From assembly GCA_021850555.1 (NCBI GenBank), contig JAJZLX010000366.1, positions 1-12,599 on the forward strand: a stretch of 12,599 nt of DNA, given 5' to 3'. The stretch is from Pseudomonadota bacterium. Lineage in GTDB: Bacteria; Pseudomonadota; Gammaproteobacteria; Steroidobacterales; Steroidobacteraceae. Below, in pieces: positions 1 through 11,009 of the stretch. The notes beneath the pieces are model-generated. The model saw nothing but the letters and a program-made list of their open reading frames with translations. It did not search any database and had not been told where the DNA came from. Each line of letters begins with the position of its first letter. Within the stretch, counting starts at the first letter, position 1. A program made the translations under genes and the position numbers.

Positions 1-42
1 GATTTTGTCGAACCGGTGGGTGCGTCCACACACCCTGCTCCG

Positions 43-88
43 CTGGTCTTCTGTGAGACCCCGCGGACAGGGTCTCACAGAAGAGCAG
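43..88 (-). terminator. Long hairpin directly after tRNA-Ser, possible terminator
   Basis: The arms at 48-61 and 70-83 form a perfect 14-bp inverted repeat around an 8-nt loop. It extends outward through a T-A pair, one mismatch and three more pairs to 43-88. In the direction of the tRNA it begins right after the encoded CCA, the place expected for a factor-independent terminator or a 3'-processing signal. No run of U follows the stem, so termination is inferred from position and stem strength only. It could instead be a dispersed palindromic repeat. Positions 1-42 show nothing I can identify. Confidence 0.5.
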
Positions 89-178
<90 letters not shown>

Positions 179-340
179 GCATCGCAGGTGCTTGCGCGGT
201 CGCAGATGTTACCAAATTGCCCCGCAGGCATGCTTGCCCAGGTTCCCGGTGTGTGTGTGCCGCACACCCGGGCGTCTTTGCGATCCTGTGTCCCCTCGGT
301 GCGGCGCAATCCCGGGTCGCCAACGGTGTCGGCGCGATGA

Positions 341-973
341 TCAGGCGCCGGCGCTCGGCCGCGAGGAAACGAGCGCGTACCAGCATCGGATGCCGGCGGC
401 GGCGGCCGGCGGCTGCAGATGCAGACGCTTCGCGAAATCCACGACAACCATGGCGTCTATGTCGGCGACACTGAAGTGCTCCCCGCACAGAAAGGGGGTC
501 GCCGACTGCGCCAGAGTCTCCAACAGCGCGAGAAACGCCTCTGCCCGCTTCTTGCCCCTCTCAGCAAGCGCTGGAATCTGCGGGTAATCGACGACACCGG
601 TGAGAGCGCGGTCCTTCATCCCGGGAGCCGAATTGCGCAGCCATTCGGCCACCGCGCCAAAGCCCTCGCTTTCGATCCGCCACTGCAAGTCTGCGATCGA
701 GGCCTTCTGCAGCGGCGATCGGCCCATCAGCGGCGGCTCGGGGCAGGCCTCCTCCAGATACCGCCAGATCGCGGCCGTCGAGCGCAGCACGGTCCCGTCG
801 TCGAGCTCGAGCGCCGGCACCGTGCAGTAGGGATTGACGGCCCGGAAGCCGGGTTGCAGATGCTCGCGGTTGCGCAGATCGACCTGCACCGTGGGAATGT
901 CGATCCCCTTCTCCGCGAGAAATATCCGAACGCGCCGCGGCGAGGGCGCCGTCTTGCAGTCATAGAGCCTCAT
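341..973 (-). CDS. Glutathione S-transferase family protein
   Basis: This 210-aa cytosolic protein has the two-domain GST layout. The N-terminal thioredoxin-like domain (about 1-75) carries a TAPSPRRVR segment with a candidate catalytic Ser11 and the TVPAL motif with the expected cis-proline at P53. The all-helical C-terminal domain contains FSVADIDA, matching the N-capping box (S/T-x-x-D) that GSTs need for folding. The start is the ATG at 973-971, which overlaps the nitroreductase stop as ATGA, so the two genes are translationally coupled. The usual G-site Glu/Gln-Ser pair before the AI dipeptide reads Ser65-Thr66 here, so glutathione may be bound differently or activity may be altered. The substrate cannot be told from sequence. 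Pairing with a nitroreductase suggests detoxification of electrophilic or nitroaromatic compounds, which is inference. Confidence 0.88.
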   Translation of the reverse strand: MRLYDCKTAPSPRRVRIFLAEKGIDIPTVQVDLRNREHLQPGFRAVNPYCTVPALELDDGTVLRSTAAIWRYLEEACPEPPLMGRSPLQKASIADLQWRIESEGFGAVAEWLRNSAPGMKDRALTGVVDYPQIPALAERGKKRAEAFLALLETLAQSATPFLCGEHFSVADIDAMVVVDFAKRLHLQPPAAAAGIRCWYALVSSRPSAGA

Positions 974-1572
974 CCCGGCGCCCCCGGGGCCCGCCAGCCC
1001 CCCTCGCAGACCCACTCCTGCACGGGCTTGCGGTCCGAGGGGCTCTCGCGCGCCTGCAGGGCCGGCGTCAGGGTCTCCTTCGGTGCCGGCAGGCCGACCG
1101 CGGCCATGGCCTCGATGCGGAAAGCCTCGGGAACGGCCAGCTCGCGGCGCGCGCGCTCGTAATCGAAGCCGGCCATGCCGTGCACCACGTAGCCCTTCAG
1201 GCTGCCTTGCAGGGCGAAGTATCCCCACGCCACCCCGGTGTCGTAGGAGTGCGTGACGGATGCCCGTCCGGAGCGCTCGCTGACCGAGTGGGAGACGAAC
1301 ACCACCAGCGCGGCGGCCTTGTGCGCCCAGACTCGATTGCCTTCGGACAGCAGACCGAAGAAAGTCGGCCACTGCGCGGTGCCGCGTCGCGCAAACAACG
1401 CCCGCCACGGCTGCAGGTTGCCCGAGGAGGGCGCCCAGCGCGCCGCCTCGAACAGGCTGAGCAGCTCCTCGGGCGCGATCTCCTCGCCCGTCATCGCCCG
1501 CGGCGACCAGCGGTCGAGAAATTGCACATGGACAGGATGATCCGCATGTCTCACCGAGCTACCTTTGATCAT
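970..1572 (-). CDS. Nitroreductase family protein (FMN-dependent oxidoreductase)
   Basis: This 200-aa protein is typical in length for the nitroreductase-like FMN enzymes, which use NAD(P)H to reduce nitro groups, quinones or related acceptors, usually as dimers. Near the N-terminus RWSPRAMTG (21-29) supplies the R-x-S-x-R phosphate-binding pattern for FMN. It is followed by EAARWAPSSGNLQPW (42-56), the signature of this family. A later SYDTGVAWGYFALQ segment and the C-terminal ESPSDRKPVQEW region also match. The ATG at 1572-1570 has a GGAG ribosome-binding site 7 nt upstream. The stop overlaps the GST start by 4 nt. The physiological substrate is unknown. The gene could be read through from the permease or from a promoter within 1573-1673. 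Confidence 0.9.
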   Translation of the reverse strand: MIKGSSVRHADHPVHVQFLDRWSPRAMTGEEIAPEELLSLFEAARWAPSSGNLQPWRALFARRGTAQWPTFFGLLSEGNRVWAHKAAALVVFVSHSVSERSGRASVTHSYDTGVAWGYFALQGSLKGYVVHGMAGFDYERARRELAVPEAFRIEAMAAVGLPAPKETLTPALQARESPSDRKPVQEWVCEGGWRAPGAPG

Positions 1573-1590
1573 GCCCTGACTCCATCAATC

Positions 1591-1623
1591 GCCGATTCGG
1601 CCGATTCTGGCATCCCCGATGCC
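1591..1623. repeat. Repeat and hairpin cluster upstream of the nitroreductase
   Basis: The spacer between the permease stop and the nitroreductase start holds two copies of GCCGATTC (1591-1598 and 1600-1607). Their junction forms the palindrome TCGGCCGA (1597-1604). Just beside it, GGCATC and GATGCC (1609-1614 and 1618-1623) form a 6-bp hairpin with a 3-nt loop. This could be an operator or a weak terminator or attenuator for the two downstream genes. No clear sigma-70 promoter was found, and no U-tract follows the hairpin on either strand. Confidence 0.25.
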
Positions 1624-1673
1624 GGGCGGCACTGTCCCGGATTGGGGGATCCCGCCGCGAAACAACCTGGCGC

Positions 1674-3041
1674 TCAACCCGACTCCGCCTGCGCCCCCAT
1701 GGAGCGGCGCCGTGCCCGCAGCACCACGCAGCCCGCGCCCGCGGCCACCGCCAGCGTGATCAGGCTGGCATACAGATCCACGCCCAGGCCCGGTGTGAAT
1801 GCCATCGCCGCAAGCACGGCGATCATCGCCGCGATCGCCACATAACTCGACCAGGGGAACAGCCACAGGGTGATCGAAGGCGCCGGCCCGCCCGCGCGCT
1901 CACGCGAGCGCCGCAACCTCGCGTGCGCGAGCGCGGTCATCATATACACGAACACCATCAGAGCGCCGGAGGCGTCCACCAGGAACGCGAAAACGCCCTG
2001 GGGAGCCTTGACGGCGGCGAGGATTCCGACGACGCCCGCCGCGGCGCACAGCAGCACCGACCTCACCGGCACCCGCCGGCGATTCAGCCGGATCAGCCCC
2101 TTCGGCGCATCGCCGTGCTCGGCCAATACGAACAGCACCCTCGAGCACACGTAGAACGCGGAGTTCAGGCACGAGAGCACGGCCGTCAGGATGATCGCAT
2201 CCATGGCCATCCCCGCCCAACCGAAACGCATGCGCATCAGCGCGAGCGTAAACGGCGACTGGCCGATTTCGATGTGGGACCAGGGCACCACCGAGACAAT
2301 GAGAAAGACCGATCCGACGTAGAACATCAGGATGCGCACGATGATGGAGCTCGTGAGCTTCGCCACCGCGCGCGAGGGCTCGGAGGACTCCGCCGCGGCC
2401 ACCGTGACGATCTCCGCCCCGGTGAGGGAGAAGAACACGGTCACCGCGCCGGCGAGCACCGACACCGGCCCGTGCGGCATGAAGCCCCCGAAGGCGGTGA
2501 GGTTGTGGAAGGTCGAGCCGTGGGGCGAGGTCCAGCCGAAGGCGAAGGCCGCGGCGAGCGCGATGAACACGATGATGGCCGCGACCTTGATCGAGGAAAA
2601 CCAGAACTCGAACTCCCCGTAGGAGCGCGCCGACATCAGGTTGACGAGCGTCATCGCAGCCATCAGCGCACAGCCGAGCACGCCCGCCGGCAGCGGGATC
2701 CAGGCGTGCAGGATGTTGGCGCCGGCGATCGCCTCGGCGGGCACCACGATGATCCAGAAGTACCAGTAGAGCCACCCCGCGACGAAGCCGGCCCAGGAGC
2801 CCAAGCCCGCGCGCGCGAACTCGGTGAAGGAGCGCACCGAGGGCAGACTCAAGGACATCTCCCCGAGCATGCGCATCACCACCAGCACGAGCGTCCCGGT
2901 GATGAGATAGCTCAGCACGATGGCCGGCCCCACGGCGGCGATGGAAGCGCTGCTGCCGACGAACAGTCCCGCACCGATGATCCCGCCGATGGAGATCATC
3001 TCCAGATGGCGCGGCTTCAGCGAGCGGCTGAGTTCGGTCAT
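1674..3041 (-). CDS. APC-superfamily amino acid permease, GabP-like (AAT family)
   Basis: This is a 455-aa inner-membrane transporter with about 12 hydrophobic segments, the usual size of AAT-family proton-coupled amino acid importers. TM1 has the substrate-binding signature ISIGGIIGAGLFVG (16-29). Further family landmarks are EMSLSLPSVRSF (61-72), YGEFEFW (141-147), LTGAEIVTVAAAES in TM6 (206-219) and LNSAFYVCSRVLFVLAEHGDAP (292-313). The pattern most resembles E. coli GabP (4-aminobutyrate permease), but paralogues carry proline, aromatic amino acids or others, so the substrate is not assigned. I chose the ATG at 3041-3039, which gives the conserved short N-terminus (LKPRHLEMISIGG). The frame stays open to 3134, inside serS, but has no better start. 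The ribosome-binding site is weak. It starts 52 nt after serS and may be cotranscribed with it. Confidence 0.9.
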   Translation of the reverse strand: MTELSRSLKPRHLEMISIGGIIGAGLFVGSSASIAAVGPAIVLSYLITGTLVLVVMRMLGEMSLSLPSVRSFTEFARAGLGSWAGFVAGWLYWYFWIIVVPAEAIAGANILHAWIPLPAGVLGCALMAAMTLVNLMSARSYGEFEFWFSSIKVAAIIVFIALAAAFAFGWTSPHGSTFHNLTAFGGFMPHGPVSVLAGAVTVFFSLTGAEIVTVAAAESSEPSRAVAKLTSSIIVRILMFYVGSVFLIVSVVPWSHIEIGQSPFTLALMRMRFGWAGMAMDAIILTAVLSCLNSAFYVCSRVLFVLAEHGDAPKGLIRLNRRRVPVRSVLLCAAAGVVGILAAVKAPQGVFAFLVDASGALMVFVYMMTALAHARLRRSRERAGGPAPSITLWLFPWSSYVAIAAMIAVLAAMAFTPGLGVDLYASLITLAVAAGAGCVVLRARRRSMGAQAESG

Positions 3042-3093
3042 GAGGCCGGGGTGAGGCTCTTGGTGCGCATCCGCCTGCCGTTGGCGCGAAGAT

Positions 3094-5692
<2,599 letters not shown>

Positions 5693-5696
<4 letters not shown>

Positions 5697-6385
5697 TTGG
5701 CCGGCGTCCCGATCACATCCACCCCCGGGGGCGGGGAGAATGTCAGCAGCTTCGCGGGCACCGGGCCGTTGACCTTGATGTGCTCGAAGACGACGGTGGC
5801 GGTCTGGCCGAGGGTATCCTCGAGGATCATCCGCTCGAGGGTGCCGTGGCGGAAGCCGAACAGCGCGCTGCGGAAGTCCGCGGCGGAAGCATCCCGGGGC
5901 TCGACGAAGACCCAGCTGAGTCCCTCACGCCGGCCCGCCGGCCGCTCCTTGAAGTGCTTGTGCACATCGACCGTGCCCGAGAGCAGCATGGCCGGTGTGG
6001 CCGAGAGCGCCGCGGTGACCGGCTGCACCGTCACCTGCTGCAGGTCCCGATCGTAGAACCAGACATTGCGCCCGTCGCCGACCATGAGCTGCCCGGCTCC
6101 CGAGGGCAGCCCATTGGCGCCGAGCGGCCGGCTCTGCCAGCGGAACTTGCCCGGCCGATCGACGATGAGCGTGCCGGCCGAGCGCGAGATCCGCCCCCCG
6201 TGCGCGCCCACCAGGGTCTGCCGGAAGCTCACCCGCAGGGTCTTCAGATGCTGGAGGAAGCGATCGAGTTGCGTCGGGGCCGCCGGCGCGCCCACCGTGG
6301 CCGGTGCTGCCGCCGCGAGCATCGGCGCGGCGAGACCGAGCGCGGCCGCCGCGAGCGCGGCGGCCAGTCGCGATGTCTTCGACAT
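5693..6385 (-). CDS. lolA: Outer-membrane lipoprotein carrier protein LolA
   Basis: This 230-aa periplasmic chaperone takes mature lipoproteins from the LolCDE transporter in the inner membrane and hands them to LolB at the outer membrane. Residues 1 to about 27 form a signal peptide with basic SKTSR, a long Ala/Leu core and an Ala-rich cleavage region, followed by an Ala/Pro-rich tract to about 37. Family features are LRVSFRQTL, RPGKFRW (77-83), GDGRNVWFYDRDLQQVTV (103-120) and TPAMLLSG (130-137), matching the half-barrel strands and hydrophobic pocket. It is slightly longer than E. coli LolA, mainly because of the Ala-rich N-terminus. The ATG lies 4 nt after the ftsK stop. The strong GGAGGA site at 6394-6399 sits inside the end of ftsK, 8 nt away, so expression is expected to be coupled to ftsK. 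Confidence 0.95.
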
Positions 6386-6389
6386 GGGG

Positions 6390-8729
6390 TCAATCCTCCG
6401 GACGGGCGGGAACCAGCACTTCGCGCGAGCCGTTCGACTGCAGCGGCCCCACCAGGCCCGCGAGCTCCATCGCCTCGAGCAGCCGCGCGGCCCGGTTGTA
6501 GCCGATCTTCAGCCGCCGCTGCACATAGGAGATCGAGGGCTTGCGCTCGCTCGTGACGATTCGCACCGCCTCGTCGTAGAGCGCATCCTGCTCGGGTTCC
6601 GCGGCGGCGGCCTCGCCCTCCTCCCCCGGCAGTCCCGGGATCGGGGTCTGCGGGCCCGAGAGCACCTCTTCGATGTAGTTCGGCGGCTCGGCCTGCTTGA
6701 GCGCCTCGACCACGCGATGCACTTCCTGATCGGACACGAACGCGCCGTGCACGCGCGTCGGCACGCCGGTGCCCGAGGGCAGGTAGAGCATATCCCCGTG
6801 CCCGAGCAGGGTCTCGGCGCCCATCTGATCGAGAATGGTGCGCGAGTCGACCTTGGCCGACACCTGAAAGGCGATGCGGCACGGGATGTTGGCCTTGATC
6901 AGCCCCGTGATGACATCCACCGACGGCCGCTGCGTGGCGAGCACCAGGTGGATACCCGAGGCGCGCGCCTTCTGGGCGAGGCGCGCGATCAGCTCCTCGA
7001 CCTTCTTGCCGACGATCATCATCATGTCGGCAAGCTCATCGATCAGCACCACCACGTACGGCAGGGGCGTGAGATTGGGGATGCGGCTCTGGTCGATGCT
7101 CGGGTCGTTCGCGGCGCGCTGCATCAGCACCGGATCGGCGATCGGCTTGCCCGCCTCGATGGCGTCCTTCACGCGCCGGTTGAACCCCGCGATGTTGCGC
7201 ACGCCGAGCGCGGCCATCAGCTGATAGCGCCGCTCCATCTCCGCCACGCACCAGCGCAGCGCGTTCGCCGCCTGCTTCATGTCGGTCACCACCGGGGCGA
7301 GCAGGTGCGGGATGCCCTCGTAGACGGACAGCTCGAGCATCTTCGGGTCGATCATGATCAGGCGCACGTGCTCGGCCGTGGACTTGTAAAGGAGCGAGAG
7401 CACCATGGCGTTGATGGCGACCGACTTGCCCGAGCCGGTGGTGCCGGCGATCAGCAGATGCGGCATGCGCGCCAGATCGGCCACCACGGGCGCCCCGCCG
7501 ATGTCCTTGCCGAGAGCGAGCGCGAGCGGCGAGTGCGTCTCGTCATAGGCCTTCGAGCGCACGATCTCCCCGAGCGTGACCATCTCACGCTTCTCGTTGG
7601 CGATCTCGAGCCCCATCACGTTCTTGCCCGGAATCACCTCCACCACGCGCACGCTCAGCACCGAGAGCGCGCGCGCCAGGTCCTTCGAGAGCCCGGTGAT
7701 CTGACTCGCCTTCACCCCCGGGGCCGGCCTCAACTCGAAGCAGGTGACCACGGGGCCGGGCTGCACCGCCACGACCTCCGCCTCGATGCCGAAGTCCTTC
7801 AATTTCATCTCGACCAGGCGCGAGAGCGCCTCGAGCGCCTCGGGCGAATAAAGCGGCTCGCGCGGCGGCGGATCATCGAGGAGCGAGAGCGGCGGCAGCT
7901 CCCCGGCCTTGGGCGGATCGAACAGCGGCACCTGGCGCTCCTTCTCGACGCGCTCGCTTGTCTCGATCTGGGGCTTGGGTGTCTCGATCCGCGGCGGCGT
8001 ACGGGCGGCGCTGCGCTTCTGCTCGACCGCCACGGCGGCCTTGCGCGCCTCGCGGCGCTCGCGGCCCGCAGCCCTGTCCTTCGCCGTGGCGCGCCGCTCG
8101 CGCAGCCACTCGGCCCCCGCCCACGTCCACGCGCCCAGCCGATCCATGACGGCAAACCAGGAGACGCCGAAGCCCACCGACAGTCCGGCCATCCAGGCGA
8201 CCAGCATGAGCAGCGTCGTGCCGAGGTATCCGAAGGCGCTCTCGAGCCCATCGCCAGCGAGCTTGCCGATCACCCCGCCCGCGCCCTCGTGCAGCCCCTC
8301 GGCGTGCCAGTTGAGCGCCGCCAGGGCGCAGCTCGCGATGAGCAGCAGGGCAAGTCCGGCGGCGCGCACGGCGGTATTGGCCCGGGAGGCGCTTTCCACA
8401 CGGCCGCCCCGATGTGCCCGGTGCAGCCGCCAGGCGCCGATGGCGAGCATCGGGGGCAGCAGATAGGCGGGCCGGCCGAACAGACCGAACAGGAGATCGG
8501 CGAGCAAGGCCCCCGCGGGACCTATCCGATCATGCGCCTGATGCGAGGCGCCGCTGTAGAAAAAGCCGCTGTCCGCGACGCTGTAGCTGGCGAGCGCAAT
8601 GAGCAACACGATCGCGCCGACTCCGACGGCGATGACGGCGCTTTCGCGCAGGCCACGCGCCACGGCGGCGCTGAAGCGGGCGGGGCGGCGCGAGAGCGCC
8701 TCGGATTCGGCCAATGCCGGTGACTCCAC
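6390..8729 (-). CDS. ftsK: DNA translocase FtsK
   Basis: This 779-aa septal DNA pump moves chromosome ends through the closing septum and activates XerCD recombination at dif. About four membrane segments (near 31-50, 75-98, 121-140, 165-190) are followed by a charged, basic linker (205-290). The motor comes next, with the alpha/beta domain, Walker A GTTGSGKS (429-436) and Walker [10 protein letters not shown] (560-568), then [20 protein letters not shown]. The gamma winged-helix (about 714-779) keeps [21 protein letters not shown], the part that reads KOPS and contacts XerD. The linker is much shorter than in the 1329-aa E. coli protein. The start is uncertain. The GTG at 8729-8727 has no clear Shine-Dalgarno, whereas the TTG five codons later has GGAG 9 nt upstream. 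It leads the ftsK-lolA-rarA-serS series and diverges from trxB. Confidence 0.96.
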   Translation of the reverse strand: MESPALAESEALSRRPARFSAAVARGLRESAVIAVGVGAIVLLIALASYSVADSGFFYSGASHQAHDRIGPAGALLADLLFGLFGRPAYLLPPMLAIGAWRLHRAHRGGRVESASRANTAVRAAGLALLLIASCALAALNWHAEGLHEGAGGVIGKLAGDGLESAFGYLGTTLLMLVAWMAGLSVGFGVSWFAVMDRLGAWTWAGAEWLRERRATAKDRAAGRERREARKAAVAVEQKRSAARTPPRIETPKPQIETSERVEKERQVPLFDPPKAGELPPLSLLDDPPPREPLYSPEALEALSRLVEMKLKDFGIEAEVVAVQPGPVVTCFELRPAPGVKASQITGLSKDLARALSVLSVRVVEVIPGKNVMGLEIANEKREMVTLGEIVRSKAYDETHSPLALALGKDIGGAPVVADLARMPHLLIAGTTGSGKSVAINAMVLSLLYKSTAEHVRLIMIDPKMLELSVYEGIPHLLAPVVTDMKQAANALRWCVAEMERRYQLMAALGVRNIAGFNRRVKDAIEAGKPIADPVLMQRAANDPSIDQSRIPNLTPLPYVVVLIDELADMMMIVGKKVEELIARLAQKARASGIHLVLATQRPSVDVITGLIKANIPCRIAFQVSAKVDSRTILDQMGAETLLGHGDMLYLPSGTGVPTRVHGAFVSDQEVHRVVEALKQAEPPNYIEEVLSGPQTPIPGLPGEEGEAAAAEPEQDALYDEAVRIVTSERKPSISYVQRRLKIGYNRAARLLEAMELAGLVGPLQSNGSREVLVPARPED
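6394..6399 (-). promoter_or_regulatory. Ribosome-binding site of lolA inside ftsK
   Basis: On the minus strand this reads GGAGGA, 8 nt before the lolA ATG. It overlaps the last codons of ftsK (stop at 6392-6390). It is among the strongest Shine-Dalgarno sequences in the window and fixes the lolA start. Confidence 0.75.
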
Positions 8730-8763
8730 TGCAAGCGAGAGGATGGGCTGGTGATTTTAGCGC

Positions 8764-8816
8764 ACTACCCCGGCATCCAGGCTTGGTAGTATGCGATGGG
8801 CGCCGCGTGAGCGCCC
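8764..8816. promoter_or_regulatory. Inverted repeats in the ftsK/trxB divergent region
   Basis: The 146-nt region between the divergent starts (8730-8875) must hold promoters for both operons. ACTACC (8764-8769) and GGTAGT (8785-8790) form a 6-bp inverted repeat with a 15-nt spacer, compatible with a repressor or activator site. GGGCGC (8798-8803) and GCGCCC (8811-8816) form a second one with a 7-nt loop. A minus-strand TAAAAT (8754-8759) could be a -10 box for ftsK and a plus-strand TAGTAT (8786-8791) one for trxB, but neither has a convincing -35. Function is inferred from position only. Confidence 0.3.
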
Positions 8817-8872
8817 CCGGGTCCGCCCCAGCGCTCAGGACTCCGGGATGCATGCCAGTTAAGGAACCGTAA

Positions 8873-9832
<960 letters not shown>

Positions 9833-9872
9833 CCTCGGGAGAGCTTCCCCGGGGATTGCCGAGGAGTCTCAG
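9833..9872 (+). promoter_or_regulatory. Hairpin-forming spacer and RBS before the FemAB-like gene
   Basis: The strong Shine-Dalgarno GAGGAG (9861-9866) lies 6 nt before the GTG start at 9873. CCTCGG (9833-9838), right after the trxB stop, can pair with CCGAGG (9859-9864), which covers most of that site. The palindrome TCCCCGGGGA (9846-9855) lies between the arms. Folding would hide the site unless ribosomes finishing trxB open it. That mechanism is inference. Confidence 0.45.
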
Positions 9873-11009
9873 GTGCGCGTTGCCGTCCACTCGAGCATCG
9901 ATGAGATCGATCCGGGGCAGTGGAACGCTCTCACCGGCGGCAACCCCTTTCTGCGGCACGAGTTTCTCGCCGCGCTCGAGCACGGCGGCTGCGTCGGGCC
10001 GGACAGCGGCTGGCAGCCGCACCTGCTCACGCTGAGCGACGCCCAGGGACTTGCCGCCGCGGCGCCCGCATTCCTCAAGACCGACTCCTACGGGGAGTTC
10101 GTGTTCGACTTCGCCTGGGCACAGGCCTACCTGCGCTACGGGCTCGAGTACTACCCGAAGCTCACCGTGGCGGTGCCCTTCACGCCCGCCGGCGGACCTC
10201 GGCTGCTGGTGCGCGACGGACTCGATCGGCCCGCCGAGGCCCGAGGCTTGCTCGGTGCGCTCGAAGAGCACGCCGCGCGCGAGCGCCTCTCCTCGATCCA
10301 CGCGCTCTTTCTCGATGAGCCGGGGCGCTCGGCCTGCGAGAGCGCCGGCTGGCTGCTGCGCCGGGACTGTCAGTTCCATTGGACCAATCGCGGCTATGCG
10401 AGCTTCGAGCACTACCTCGAGACCTTCACGGCCGAGAAGCGCAAGAAGGCGCGCCGCGAGCGCCGCCGGGTGCAGGAGGCCGGCATTCGCTTCGAGACGC
10501 GTTTCGGCGCCGAGCTCGATCCGCCTCTGCTCGACCGCATCTACGCCTTTCACCGCGAGACCTTTCTGCGCCACGGACGCGAGCCCTACCTCACGCGCGA
10601 GTTCTTCGGGGAAATCGCTCACACGCTCGGGGAGGCGCTGGTGGTGAAGATCGCCCGTCACCGGCGCACGCCGGTCGCCGCCGCGATCTTCTTCTGGTGC
10701 CCCGAGACGCTCTACGGACGCTACTGGGGCGCCGGCGGGGACTATCACAGCCTGCACTTCGAGACCTGCTACCACCAGGGGATCGAGTTCTGCATCGAGC
10801 GAGGCCTGCAGCGCTTCGAGCCCGGCACACAGGGTGAGCACAAGGTCGCGCGCGGCTTCGAGCCGCAGCTCACCTGGTCGGCTCACTACATCGCCGACCG
10901 GCGCTTTCGCGAGGCGATCGGGGAGTTCCTGCAGAGGGAGGGCGGCCTGATCGATGAGTACGCGAGCGAGGTGCGCGAGCACATGCCGTTCCGCAAGGGC
11001 GGGCAATGA
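9873..11009 (+). CDS. FemAB/DUF482-like (COG3146) predicted N-acyltransferase, function unknown
   Basis: This 378-aa soluble protein has no signal peptide or membrane segment. It matches the DUF482 / FemAB-like family (peptidoglycan biosynthesis/recognition, COG3146), predicted to fold as tandem GNAT domains. Visible signatures are NPFLRHEFLAALE (23-35), the basic helix TAEKRKKARRERRRVQEAG (186-204), YAFHRETFLRHGREPYL (224-240), GRYWGAGGDYHSLHFETCY (282-300) and FEPGTQGEHKVARGFEP (315-331). No member's substrate is known to me, so no reaction is assigned. FemABX relatives transfer amino acids from aminoacyl-tRNA to peptidoglycan precursors. The frame is open far upstream inside trxB. I chose the GTG at 9873 because GAGGAG lies 6 nt before it and it gives the expected length. 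It starts 40 nt after trxB and overlaps aat by 4 nt (ATGA). Confidence 0.85.
   Translation: MRVAVHSSIDEIDPGQWNALTGGNPFLRHEFLAALEHGGCVGPDSGWQPHLLTLSDAQGLAAAAPAFLKTDSYGEFVFDFAWAQAYLRYGLEYYPKLTVAVPFTPAGGPRLLVRDGLDRPAEARGLLGALEEHAARERLSSIHALFLDEPGRSACESAGWLLRRDCQFHWTNRGYASFEHYLETFTAEKRKKARRERRRVQEAGIRFETRFGAELDPPLLDRIYAFHRETFLRHGREPYLTREFFGEIAHTLGEALVVKIARHRRTPVAAAIFFWCPETLYGRYWGAGGDYHSLHFETCYHQGIEFCIERGLQRFEPGTQGEHKVARGFEPQLTWSAHYIADRRFREAIGEFLQREGGLIDEYASEVREHMPFRKGGQ

Noticed and set aside
245..272. A GT-rich imperfect hairpin downstream of the GST gene as a terminator
   Set aside because: The stem needs a bulge, has alternative registers across a GTGTGTGT run, and is not followed by T residues in the direction of the GST gene.
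341..1408. A possible N-terminally extended GST fused to upstream sequence
   Set aside because: The frame happens to stay open through the nitroreductase gene, but the upstream residues are out-of-frame nitroreductase codons. The GST fold begins exactly at the ATG at 973, which overlaps the upstream stop.
6066..8723. An 885-codon open frame on the plus strand opposite ftsK and lolA
   Set aside because: Its predicted protein is Arg/His/Leu-rich low-complexity sequence with no family motif, and it is the exact antisense of two certain genes. Long antisense frames are expected in high-GC DNA with strong third-position bias.
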